Positions 40,631 to 54,000 of a stretch of 64,000 nt of DNA are shown here, one piece after another. Location: NCBI GenBank assembly GCA_903813345.2, contig CAIIXF020000007.1, forward strand, positions 25,905,564-25,969,563. The letters are read 5' to 3'. Both the position numbers and the translations under genes were made by a program. The notes beneath the pieces are model-generated. The model was not told the origin of the DNA. It worked only from the letters and a program-made list of their open reading frames with translations, and did not search any database. Source of the stretch: Owenia fusiformis. Taxonomy: Eukaryota; Annelida; Polychaeta; Sabellida; Oweniidae. Each line of letters begins with the position of its first letter. Position 1 is the stretch's first letter.

Positions 40631-42982
40631 CGAAAACGAAAACTCTTTAGGGTTGAGGATTCACGTCGGTTTAAATTAGAATAATTCTTTACTATCTGGT
40701 TTTGTTTGCTTCATTGTGAAATGTTCATCGAATTGTTATTTTTCGAATCATTTCCATTTCGTTACATAAGTTATTTGGAATAAACTTAATTTCAGCTAAA
40801 ATGCAGGGTAGTGCATGGCTGTTTTTGAAAATTTTTATTTTAACCTTTTGTTGCTTATCACCGTATTAATTATGAGCACAAGTTTTATGTTTGTTTATTT
40901 GTTTTTATTTCTTATACAAGTACAAGTAAGTTATACATTGCAAGTCACACCCGTAGCAAACCCTACATTGCCTTACAAAGTTAACATGAGCAGTTTCGAG
41001 AAACATTAGAATATGGGAGGGGTTCAAGAAGAGACCCGGTGTAAAAGGGTAGGAGGTCAAGACAGTATCTGTTGGAATGTTATATATTTCCCTATCCATT
41101 ATATGATAGGCGTATGCATGAGTGGAGGGTTGTGGAAATAGGGCCTCGTGAGAGATACATGTACTTGACAGTCAGTAATTGTTTACACCCCCCCCCCCCT
41201 TCCTTGAAATGCTGAACTAATGTGCTTTTTGTTCATTGAAACAATACGAAATCAAAATTGATTAGTTTCCTAATTACAATAAAAACAAACGGCTGATTAG
41301 AAGATTACAGTGACTGTTTCCCGTCATTACATAACAATGTTGAAGGTGGGCAAAGGAAATCGAGTCTGTATTGATCTAGTTAATAAGCATGATACGTGAT
41401 TATAAACGTAGAGTAAAGGAAATGCCAGGATTTTTTTTAGCATTCTCATTGTAATCAGAACTATGTGAATTTATACCATTCGCTTAGACATGGGCTAAAA
41501 TTTTGATTCTTTTCAGCCTAATATTCTATCCAACAGCATTAAATGATCAAACTCAATTATTTAGTAAAACTTCAATAAGGGATCACGTGAATTTCGATAC
41601 AGCGGTAAATGAAAGTTTTATGCTTATTATGCGGGAACTATGAAATATTAGATTTAATTACCTAGGTACCGTATTCGAGGGGACATTTTATCCTTTTTAG
41701 ATTTTATATAGATTTTGACATTTTTGGCCTCTGGCTATGAAATATGTCTCTGATATTTATGTATTTCCCGAGAGAAAATTGGACATTTGCGGGGCCTGAT
41801 GCAAGACTAGTTATCTGTTTTCCTGGCTTGTTTGAAATGGATAAACTTTGTCGTATGTTTCAATGAAGCCCATGTGGGACTGTAGACCTAGAAATTCATA
41901 TTTATATACTATAGATCGAGATAGAATAGTAATACAAAATATAGTATTCCAATTTCCAGTATCATAATAGACACCAACTTTTAAATCCTAGTAACAGATT
42001 TAGAATTCCTATTTTAAAATCAAGAGTCAGTTTAATCAGGAATTCATTGATCAAATGCGATCGAGATAGACTGGCGGACAGGATGAGCTGGGATGCAATC
42101 AGGAAGGCGCTCAGTTGTTTATATTAATTATTGGGTCTTATAACACCTTAGTATAGTATACCCCTCCCTCCCAAATCACAACTTCGCAACCACCGTCAAT
42201 TTTATAATCAAATCCCTTTCCCTCACTAATGCAAATACATGAATAAATATAATATTGGAGTGAATTGCATGCGTTTCGAATGAAGTTATCTTTGTAGTAC
42301 TAGTATTAATTTGTTCAAACAAGTTTACAGAAGATAAATGAAAGGGGACAAAGGGAAACACAGGGGCGTAGTCAACTTTCAGTCAGGGGGGATGCGATTG
42401 CCCCTTAAAAATTCGATTTTCAGTCAGAATGGGGTGGGGGTGCGATTAGCAAGCCACAATATTTTTTTAAATAATAAATCAAAACAAAGCTTTTTTTAAA
42501 TTATGAATGTAACATTTAAAGATTAGACTGCAGCTTCTTGAAAAGAAAGCAGAACGTGTCATCACCGCCAACATAGAGAGCAACGTGTACTAATTATAAG
42601 TATCTGAAAGATAACGCAAAAAAACTTAATTATTAACTTTCAAGTCTTAACAATTTAACATGTAACTGTAACATGTAACTGTAACATAACACATATATCG
42701 CCTCGAGGGGTCATTTAGCTTGATGAATAACCCCTCTGGTATTAGAGAGGTTTCGCACAATGGATTAACCTCAACTCGTTTAAGTGCTGTACCCTACGCG
42801 CAGAGGCCTAGAAATAAACTACAGAAGATGAAGCTCTCTTTTAATTAAGAAGTGAAGTCGAATGTAAAGGGTAATAAATCTGGTGAACACAACACATTGA
42901 GCCAAAAACTTGCGAAACCTCTCTATAAACGCATTGTTGAACGCAAATGATCATGTGGATTCACTTAAATTCTGAATTATAT

Positions 42983-43177
42983 TCAACTGTTTCTGTAAAC
43001 TTCAACGAATGCATTTAATCCCATGATGCGTTTCACTCCTATCTGGAGTCTGGGAGTGCAGACTTGCACCCCGGGACTTGCACCAACCCTTGCCCCTCTT
43101 CCACCCCGTGTCATCCTTGAGGTCCATGCATAGCCAAACACTTCACATGCCTGTATCACCCCGTTAATGGAAACAAC
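42983..43177 (-). CDS. Weak candidate terminal exon, 64 codons
   Basis: On the minus strand TTTTTTACAG|GTTGTTTCC looks like a splice acceptor. From there the frame is open for 64 codons (VVSINGVIQACEVFGYAW, then TSRMTRGGRGARVG and PRLQIGVKRIMG) to a TGA at 42985-42983. The base composition is richer in GC than the surroundings. I recognise no family, and chance or a repeat fragment is at least as likely. Confidence 0.15.
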   Translation of the reverse strand, partial: VVSINGVIQACEVFGYAWTSRMTRGGRGARVGASPGVQVCTPRLQIGVKRIMGLNAFVEVYRNS

Positions 43178-46100
43178 CTGTAAAAAATAAATATCATATT
43201 AAGCAAATGCCTTTTATGGCCAGGTGACCGAGACATCAAAGTGATATTGAGTAAGTTTCCTCCAACTCAAAACGTAATTATATAGATATAAATAACTCTC
43301 TTCATAAAATCTAAAGTTCACAATCCTTATCTAAATTGTGTATGGAACAAAACCAGAAGTCTGTTATATTATTAGTCTACAAAATGTCCGGTGACTTAGC
43401 TGTATGGAATTTTGAAATATAAAAATTTTATTGTAGATATATAACATAAACACATCAACATAGAAAAATTCAATACAGTTATATTGTAACAATATTCATA
43501 TTATATTAATATTAGAGGGACCAAACACATTCGCTATTGCTAAGGTTTCTACGACTTTAACTGTCTTATAAGCATCTTGATCCATCAAGGTATTACAATA
43601 TTGTATGACTGAAGGAATACACTGGTATGCTATGTCAGAGCATGAAATTACAACTACACTATGCTTAATAGGCGGCTTCATACTCCTTAAGTCTCAAAAT
43701 CTCTTAATTTTCAAATGGGAGTATATCATTTTCGTGAGCGGGATTTGGCGGGACAATACGATTTTCTTTCAAAATCAAAAATATTCCAAGGTGTTATTCA
43801 TCGGGAAGTAGTATCATGGGATAAATTTAGATATATCATTGCATCCCACGACCGGTTTGATTATCAATACGCAATCAGCCTGGTACTGGTCAACAGTAAT
43901 AAATAACAGACGCTAATAAGACACAGGATCCAATCAGGTTAATTATCGTCTTTTATTGTCTTAAGTCTCAGCGTACCTTGTAAGATAATCATTCCCGTTT
44001 GATTTTGTTTGAATCGAAATTAAACGGAGGAGGGGGGGTGAACATTTAAATCTTAATTTTATTCCTTACAATAGTTAAGAAAACAAACAAAAGACCATTC
44101 ACTTATCCATCAATTTCCGTGCTCTGCGGATGTTTGGCTACTTTGATTACAGAAAAGTCTGAACATCATCCAGGACTCTGATTGCAGCAGAAGTCGTCTA
44201 GGACTCTGATTATAGAAAATATCGTCTTAGCCTTTGATTACAGAGATCGTCTAGGTTTTCATCTTTAGACCCACCTTGTGGATTGAGTGTATCATGATCA
44301 CTTCCAGAGTGATGGGGGCAGGGGGTTCGCATTAAACAAAATTGGTCATCACTTAAGTTTAAAAAAAAGCTCAGAATGATGAAAAACTGCACGATTTTAA
44401 ATAAATTTTGGAGAAAGGCGTTCTTGAACCCCCCCCACCCCCTTCTCTGACTAGGGGTCTGACTTTGTCAAATGTCATGGAGGTCGCAATTATATTCATA
44501 GAAAAGCATAAATTAAATAACTTCCCCACATTTTTACGTCTTTGCCTCTCTATGTTTGATTTTTATTTTCTTATCCCTCAGGAAAAAAACTAAAAATAGA
44601 AGGACATGTGATTTGATCGTATATCCTATACCCCAAAGGTCTCAAAAGTTTTAAATTATTTTTGAAAAACCTCTACCACAGAAATAACACCGGAGGAGAT
44701 GGAAATGACTTTGAGCCTTGCAAGTTAATGTTTCAAAAGTACACAAGCGTTTGCGTGTATACTTCGCGTGGCTAAAGTTCTAAACTAACTGTCAAAACAA
44801 AACAAAGAATGCAATTTTATTGGCGATCATGCACATGCTCTCTTCGAGAGCTTTACCATACTTAAGTCAATTATCAGCAAACTTTATGAATTAAAATCAA
44901 TTGTAGGCTATATGGAATAAGCTAACTCCTGTTAAAGATTAGTATAGACAAAACACATAGATAGAACAAAAAGTCCTTTGAAAAGTATATCAAAATGAAA
45001 AATGGATAATAAATATTTCAAACATATAAATCCGCTTATTAAAGAATAACAATTAACACAACTGGGAAAAATGTTCATGCCTTATAATCAGCCATATCGA
45101 TGCAGATAAAACCGTCTAGATAGAACAAGTAACAATAACGAAAACAATTAGCAGATACATGCCAATTAATTAATTATCGGACTTTGGATTTTTCTTAGTT
45201 TATACTCGCTTCAACAACTGCGCACCCCTCTCTTGTCAGTAAACACAGGTCGGAAGAAATCATCATGAGATTTTGACATTGTACTTTCATCAACTGTAAC
45301 ATAAAGACCGGCGTGTTATAATCTTGACGACTCATTTAACCTGCCATATATTGCCCGTGTTGTCGTAATTTTCAAATTTGATAAACAATTTTCGAAACCG
45401 TATTTTTAGATGTACTTTTTCATGTAGATTTCAAATTATGACATCACTTTGACTGAATTTTGAATATTTAATGACGTAAATCAAAATTATTTCTACTCGC
45501 ATCTAGTCTACCTTGTATTTCAAGGGGAATCTGTGAAACAGAATACAAATATTATACGATATATTAAGAAGGGAATGATAAAGTATGTAAAATTCCTGCT
45601 GAATATACAGTATGCATGTATGAATCTGGGAAATCTCTCGGTGTATCGAATGTTACGACGATCGGAACATTCACTGGTTTAATCCAGGAGGTTTAATCTC
45701 CCGACGTGATATACAGCAAGTACTCCCGGGCAAGTACAATCCTTTGGAATACCAAAGCGTTAGATAAAGTGAGACTCTAATAGATCAGAATGTCCCGACA
45801 CGGAAATCAGAATGACAGAAATATAATTTTGAATAATTGTGGGAGGTAGGGAATCGCACAATTTTGTAATTCCAATGCTGCCCTTTGTGTTTTATCACCG
45901 TTATACAACGATGCAAACAAAACAGATCGTATTTAAATCTTATTCTAATTTTAATTCCTACATGAAATCTCAGCCCCCCCCCAAACACTAGTAACATTTT
46001 AAAGACTTTATCTAATTCAAACAATCAAATCAAATCAAAATTAAAACATGCAAACAGGTATATCTGCTTATGGAGGAATATCCGAAGAAATGTGTGACGC

Positions 46101-46621
46101 TGGTTTTCAGTCCTTAATCGCCGCTTAGGGGACACTCAACCATTAGATCCTTCCGCCGAGTGGGAAGACGAATAGATGGCATTATAAAAACAAAAATATA
46201 GTCCAATTATTGTAATTACATTAGCATCACCAGTGGTTGGATTTTGGTAAGTACATGAATGAAAAGGTGTATGTATGGACCAACTCTGAGACATGATTTG
46301 ATGTGATTAAGGTGCATTTTCTTTAAAAAATTTGACCTTTTTGACCTGCCTCCATCTGTCAAAATCAGAATGACATTTTTTGACATTTTCTATAGATGGC
46401 GTCTTCAACAGGTGAGATCTTTTGATTTTCGTGGGGAGTTTTGATTCAAACTTTTTTCACTGACAGAGGACATACTGGGGTATGATGGAATGATAGCAAA
46501 ACATCTCCACAAATCTTAGTTTTCTCTGGAAGACAGATCGTTTGTATGGGAATACGCATGTTATAACAATTGGTTGGGTTAACCCTATTATCGCCCATTC
46601 TGGAGTACCACTTTTTTTTAA

Positions 46622-48035
46622 TTTGGTCATATTTCTCAACTATTTCCAGTTTTTATTGGAACTTTCATTCATTTCAGCTCTCTCAATGTGTTTGACAGAG
46701 TTTCATGTCACTATGGTCCATGCTTATCCCAAAAAGTGCTGAATAAGCATTTTTCCGCAAAAAATTTACCCCGTGTTATTTAAATATGTGAATAAATTAG
46801 AGAAATTTATTGATTATTTTTCTTAATCACAAAAAATGATTCTAGGCAAAATGTGCTTTCCAGATACAGCTCATTCAGCTCTGTAATACCTCCCCAGCTC
46901 AAACTAGACATCTCCCAACACATCCGTCATAGGCTCCAACCAGGAGTCAACTTTGTGTTAGTTTGGTCATATTTCTCCACTGTTTCCATGATTTTTATTG
47001 GAATTTTCACAAATTTTGCTCTGGAAGGCTAAATCATTGGCCATGACCTTACCCTAACCCCAACACTATCTCTAATCCTAACTATAGCCTAACCCTAAGC
47101 CTAACCCCAACCCCTAACCCTAACCCCAACACTACCCCTAACCCTAACTATAGTCTAACCCTAAGCCAGAGCCTAACCCCAACCCCTAACCCTAACCCCA
47201 ACACTATCCCTAACCCTAACTACAGCCTAACCCTAAGCCAGAGCCTAACCCCTAACCATAACCCCAACACTACCCCTAACCCTAACTATAGCCTAACCCT
47301 AAGCCAGAGCCTAACCCTAACCCCTTACTCTAACCTCAACATTACCCCTAACCCTAACTATAGCCTAACCCTAAGCCAGAGCCTAACCCTAGCCCCTAAC
47401 CCTAACCCCAACACTACCCCTAACCCTAACTATAGCCTAACCCTAAGCCAGAGCCTAACCCTAACCCCAACACTACCCCTAGCTCTATCTATAGCCTAAC
47501 CCTAAGCCCAAGCCTAACCCTAACCCCTAACCCTAACCTTGACTTAGCCCTAAGTAATCAAATACAGTGTACAGAGAGATCATTTATCAATTGGGAGACC
47601 TATAATTGGAAATATGTGTTGTTTTGGCTTTCTTTGATGAATATTCCCCAGGGTAGAACAACAATTGGAGAAAATGACCAATTTTTCTGTATCCTCCATA
47701 CTAAATATTTCTCTGTAAACATTCAGAAGCAATAATAATGATTACTATTAGTTCATGTAATTGATAACACATGAATTGTTCTATCATTTGACAAAGTTTA
47801 ATGACACGATGGCCTGTACTATTTCCCAAAAGTGTAGAATAGGCATTTTTTGCAAAAATCTACCCGTGCTATTTAAATATGCGCATAAATAAGAGATATT
47901 AATTGACTATTTCTTTAAATTACAAAAATTGATTCTAGGCAAAATGTGCTTTCCAGATATAGCTCATTCAGCTCTGTACTACCTCCCCAGCTCATACTAG
48001 ACACCTCCCAACACATCTAGCCATAGGTTCCAATT
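46622..48035 (+). repeat. Internal diverged duplication within the satellite unit
   Basis: In unit 1, about 46735-46937 (TGAATAAGCATTTTTCCGCA through TTCTAGGCAAAATGTGCTTT to CATAGGCTCCA) recurs in diverged form at about 47831-48032, on the other side of the telomere-like block. Separately TTTGGTCATATTTCTC plus TTTTTATTGGAA occurs at about 46622 and 46963. The unit therefore grew by older duplications before the 2087-bp amplification. Confidence 0.85.
47051..47554 (+). repeat. Degenerate telomere-like (CCCTAA) block within satellite unit 1
   Basis: About 84 hexamers related to CCCTAA (C-rich strand of TTAGGG) with variants such as CCCCAA, CACTAC and CTATAG. The word CCAGAGCC recurs at 47166, 47238, 47304, 47376 and 47448, that is at intervals of 72, 66, 72 and 72 bp, all multiples of six. 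Equivalent blocks recur every 2087 bp (49138, 51225, 53312, 55399, 57486, 59573, 61660, 63747). Confidence 0.92.
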
Positions 48036-51000
48036 TTAGTCAATATCCCAGGAAAACATCTAATTGCAGAAAGGAGGTGGGTAACTTTAATCATTCATAT
48101 ATCTGGAAAAAATAGTCGAATCTGCTTGCGGTTTGTATTATTTTACTAGAAAACAACTTGGGGTTACATTTTGGAGGAAATTACAATTGTTACTTAAAGG
48201 ATGGGTCACTACTAGGGGACACTCAACCATTAGATCCTTCCGCCGAGTGGGAAGACGAATAGATGGCATTATAAAAACAAAAATATAGTCCAATTATTGT
48301 AATTACATTAGCATCACCAGTGGTTGGATTTTGGTAAGTACATGAATGAAAAGGTGTATGTATGGACCAACTCTGAGACATGATTTGATGTGATTAAGGT
48401 GCATTTTCTTTAAAAAATTTGACCTTTTTGACCTGCCTCCATCTGTCAAAATCAGAATGACATTTTTTGACATTTTCTATAGATGGCGTCTTCAACAGGT
48501 GAGATCTTTTGATTTTCGTGGGGAGTTTTGATTCAAACTTTTTTCACTGACAGAGGACATACTGGGGTATGATGGAATGATAGCAAAACATCTCCACAAA
48601 TCTTAGTTTTCTCTGGAAGACAGATCGTTTGTATGGGAATACGCATGTTATAACAATTGGTTGGGTTAACCCTATTATCGCCCATTCTGGAGTACCACTT
48701 TTTTTTAATTTGGTCATATTTCTCAACTATTTCCAGTTTTTATTGGAACTTTCATTCATTTCAGCTCTCTCAATGTGTTTGACAGAGTTTCATGTCACTA
48801 TGGTCCATGCTTATCCCAAAAAGTGCTGAATAAGCATTTTTCCGCAAAAAATTTACCCCGTGTTATTTAAATATGTGAATAAATTAGAGAAATTTATTGA
48901 TTATTTTTCTTAATCACAAAAAATGATTCTAGGCAAAATGTGCTTTCCAGATACAGCTCATTCAGCTCTGTAATACCTCCCCAGCTCAAACTAGACATCT
49001 CCCAACACATCCGTCATAGGCTCCAACCAGGAGTCAACTTTGTGTTAGTTTGGTCATATTTCTCCACTGTTTCCATGATTTTTATTGGAATTTTCACAAA
49101 TTTTGCTCTGGAAGGCTAAATCATTGGCCATGACCTTACCCTAACCCCAACACTATCTCTAATCCTAACTATAGCCTAACCCTAAGCCTAACCCCAACCC
49201 CTAACCCTAACCCCAACACTACCCCTAACCCTAACTATAGTCTAACCCTAAGCCAGAGCCTAACCCCAACCCCTAACCCTAACCCCAACACTATCCCTAA
49301 CCCTAACTACAGCCTAACCCTAAGCCAGAGCCTAACCCCTAACCATAACCCCAACACTACCCCTAACCCTAACTATAGCCTAACCCTAAGCCAGAGCCTA
49401 ACCCTAACCCCTTACTCTAACCTCAACATTACCCCTAACCCTAACTATAGCCTAACCCTAAGCCAGAGCCTAACCCTAGCCCCTAACCCTAACCCCAACA
49501 CTACCCCTAACCCTAACTATAGCCTAACCCTAAGCCAGAGCCTAACCCTAACCCCAACACTACCCCTAGCTCTATCTATAGCCTAACCCTAAGCCCAAGC
49601 CTAACCCTAACCCCTAACCCTAACCTTGACTTAGCCCTAAGTAATCAAATACAGTGTACAGAGAGATCATTTATCAATTGGGAGACCTATAATTGGAAAT
49701 ATGTGTTGTTTTGGCTTTCTTTGATGAATATTCCCCAGGGTAGAACAACAATTGGAGAAAATGACCAATTTTTCTGTATCCTCCATACTAAATATTTCTC
49801 TGTAAACATTCAGAAGCAATAATAATGATTACTATTAGTTCATGTAATTGATAACACATGAATTGTTCTATCATTTGACAAAGTTTAATGACACGATGGC
49901 CTGTACTATTTCCCAAAAGTGTAGAATAGGCATTTTTTGCAAAAATCTACCCGTGCTATTTAAATATGCGCATAAATAAGAGATATTAATTGACTATTTC
50001 TTTAAATTACAAAAATTGATTCTAGGCAAAATGTGCTTTCCAGATATAGCTCATTCAGCTCTGTACTACCTCCCCAGCTCATACTAGACACCTCCCAACA
50101 CATCTAGCCATAGGTTCCAATTTTAGTCAATATCCCAGGAAAACATCTAATTGCAGAAAGGAGGTGGGTAACTTTAATCATTCATATATCTGGAAAAAAT
50201 AGTCGAATCTGCTTGCGGTTTGTATTATTTTACTAGAAAACAACTTGGGGTTACATTTTGGAGGAAATTACAATTGTTACTTAAAGGATGGGTCACTACT
50301 AGGGGACACTCAACCATTAGATCCTTCCGCCGAGTGGGAAGACGAATAGATGGCATTATAAAAACAAAAATATAGTCCAATTATTGTAATTACATTAGCA
50401 TCACCAGTGGTTGGATTTTGGTAAGTACATGAATGAAAAGGTGTATGTATGGACCAACTCTGAGACATGATTTGATGTGATTAAGGTGCATTTTCTTTAA
50501 AAAATTTGACCTTTTTGACCTGCCTCCATCTGTCAAAATCAGAATGACATTTTTTGACATTTTCTATAGATGGCGTCTTCAACAGGTGAGATCTTTTGAT
50601 TTTCGTGGGGAGTTTTGATTCAAACTTTTTTCACTGACAGAGGACATACTGGGGTATGATGGAATGATAGCAAAACATCTCCACAAATCTTAGTTTTCTC
50701 TGGAAGACAGATCGTTTGTATGGGAATACGCATGTTATAACAATTGGTTGGGTTAACCCTATTATCGCCCATTCTGGAGTACCACTTTTTTTTAATTTGG
50801 TCATATTTCTCAACTATTTCCAGTTTTTATTGGAACTTTCATTCATTTCAGCTCTCTCAATGTGTTTGACAGAGTTTCATGTCACTATGGTCCATGCTTA
50901 TCCCAAAAAGTGCTGAATAAGCATTTTTCCGCAAAAAATTTACCCCGTGTTATTTAAATATGTGAATAAATTAGAGAAATTTATTGATTATTTTTCTTAA

Positions 51001-54000
51001 TCACAAAAAATGATTCTAGGCAAAATGTGCTTTCCAGATACAGCTCATTCAGCTCTGTAATACCTCCCCAGCTCAAACTAGACATCTCCCAACACATCCG
51101 TCATAGGCTCCAACCAGGAGTCAACTTTGTGTTAGTTTGGTCATATTTCTCCACTGTTTCCATGATTTTTATTGGAATTTTCACAAATTTTGCTCTGGAA
51201 GGCTAAATCATTGGCCATGACCTTACCCTAACCCCAACACTATCTCTAATCCTAACTATAGCCTAACCCTAAGCCTAACCCCAACCCCTAACCCTAACCC
51301 CAACACTACCCCTAACCCTAACTATAGTCTAACCCTAAGCCAGAGCCTAACCCCAACCCCTAACCCTAACCCCAACACTATCCCTAACCCTAACTACAGC
51401 CTAACCCTAAGCCAGAGCCTAACCCCTAACCATAACCCCAACACTACCCCTAACCCTAACTATAGCCTAACCCTAAGCCAGAGCCTAACCCTAACCCCTT
51501 ACTCTAACCTCAACATTACCCCTAACCCTAACTATAGCCTAACCCTAAGCCAGAGCCTAACCCTAGCCCCTAACCCTAACCCCAACACTACCCCTAACCC
51601 TAACTATAGCCTAACCCTAAGCCAGAGCCTAACCCTAACCCCAACACTACCCCTAGCTCTATCTATAGCCTAACCCTAAGCCCAAGCCTAACCCTAACCC
51701 CTAACCCTAACCTTGACTTAGCCCTAAGTAATCAAATACAGTGTACAGAGAGATCATTTATCAATTGGGAGACCTATAATTGGAAATATGTGTTGTTTTG
51801 GCTTTCTTTGATGAATATTCCCCAGGGTAGAACAACAATTGGAGAAAATGACCAATTTTTCTGTATCCTCCATACTAAATATTTCTCTGTAAACATTCAG
51901 AAGCAATAATAATGATTACTATTAGTTCATGTAATTGATAACACATGAATTGTTCTATCATTTGACAAAGTTTAATGACACGATGGCCTGTACTATTTCC
52001 CAAAAGTGTAGAATAGGCATTTTTTGCAAAAATCTACCCGTGCTATTTAAATATGCGCATAAATAAGAGATATTAATTGACTATTTCTTTAAATTACAAA
52101 AATTGATTCTAGGCAAAATGTGCTTTCCAGATATAGCTCATTCAGCTCTGTACTACCTCCCCAGCTCATACTAGACACCTCCCAACACATCTAGCCATAG
52201 GTTCCAATTTTAGTCAATATCCCAGGAAAACATCTAATTGCAGAAAGGAGGTGGGTAACTTTAATCATTCATATATCTGGAAAAAATAGTCGAATCTGCT
52301 TGCGGTTTGTATTATTTTACTAGAAAACAACTTGGGGTTACATTTTGGAGGAAATTACAATTGTTACTTAAAGGATGGGTCACTACTAGGGGACACTCAA
52401 CCATTAGATCCTTCCGCCGAGTGGGAAGACGAATAGATGGCATTATAAAAACAAAAATATAGTCCAATTATTGTAATTACATTAGCATCACCAGTGGTTG
52501 GATTTTGGTAAGTACATGAATGAAAAGGTGTATGTATGGACCAACTCTGAGACATGATTTGATGTGATTAAGGTGCATTTTCTTTAAAAAATTTGACCTT
52601 TTTGACCTGCCTCCATCTGTCAAAATCAGAATGACATTTTTTGACATTTTCTATAGATGGCGTCTTCAACAGGTGAGATCTTTTGATTTTCGTGGGGAGT
52701 TTTGATTCAAACTTTTTTCACTGACAGAGGACATACTGGGGTATGATGGAATGATAGCAAAACATCTCCACAAATCTTAGTTTTCTCTGGAAGACAGATC
52801 GTTTGTATGGGAATACGCATGTTATAACAATTGGTTGGGTTAACCCTATTATCGCCCATTCTGGAGTACCACTTTTTTTTAATTTGGTCATATTTCTCAA
52901 CTATTTCCAGTTTTTATTGGAACTTTCATTCATTTCAGCTCTCTCAATGTGTTTGACAGAGTTTCATGTCACTATGGTCCATGCTTATCCCAAAAAGTGC
53001 TGAATAAGCATTTTTCCGCAAAAAATTTACCCCGTGTTATTTAAATATGTGAATAAATTAGAGAAATTTATTGATTATTTTTCTTAATCACAAAAAATGA
53101 TTCTAGGCAAAATGTGCTTTCCAGATACAGCTCATTCAGCTCTGTAATACCTCCCCAGCTCAAACTAGACATCTCCCAACACATCCGTCATAGGCTCCAA
53201 CCAGGAGTCAACTTTGTGTTAGTTTGGTCATATTTCTCCACTGTTTCCATGATTTTTATTGGAATTTTCACAAATTTTGCTCTGGAAGGCTAAATCATTG
53301 GCCATGACCTTACCCTAACCCCAACACTATCTCTAATCCTAACTATAGCCTAACCCTAAGCCTAACCCCAACCCCTAACCCTAACCCCAACACTACCCCT
53401 AACCCTAACTATAGTCTAACCCTAAGCCAGAGCCTAACCCCAACCCCTAACCCTAACCCCAACACTATCCCTAACCCTAACTACAGCCTAACCCTAAGCC
53501 AGAGCCTAACCCCTAACCATAACCCCAACACTACCCCTAACCCTAACTATAGCCTAACCCTAAGCCAGAGCCTAACCCTAACCCCTTACTCTAACCTCAA
53601 CATTACCCCTAACCCTAACTATAGCCTAACCCTAAGCCAGAGCCTAACCCTAGCCCCTAACCCTAACCCCAACACTACCCCTAACCCTAACTATAGCCTA
53701 ACCCTAAGCCAGAGCCTAACCCTAACCCCAACACTACCCCTAGCTCTATCTATAGCCTAACCCTAAGCCCAAGCCTAACCCTAACCCCTAACCCTAACCT
53801 TGACTTAGCCCTAAGTAATCAAATACAGTGTACAGAGAGATCATTTATCAATTGGGAGACCTATAATTGGAAATATGTGTTGTTTTGGCTTTCTTTGATG
53901 AATATTCCCCAGGGTAGAACAACAATTGGAGAAAATGACCAATTTTTCTGTATCCTCCATACTAAATATTTCTCTGTAAACATTCAGAAGCAATAATAAT

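Larger units (their letters stand above)
39797..46125. other. Gene-poor stretch before the satellite
   Basis: I searched both strands for the C-terminal AMP-binding domain of the synthetase (GRxKD, GGENxxP, PxxxGK motifs) and saw none. The stretch contains the dispersed repeat at 40405-40630, a weaker copy at 42360-42480, C runs at about 40449 and 41190, and many short chance frames. One spliced-exon-like frame, 43177-42983 on the minus strand, is listed separately. Confidence 0.5.

Noticed and set aside
46457-46742. Short frames of 60 and 66 codons repeated nine times in the satellite
   Set aside because: They overlap on opposite strands and recur only because the whole 2087-bp unit recurs; there is no recognisable protein and no expression signal.
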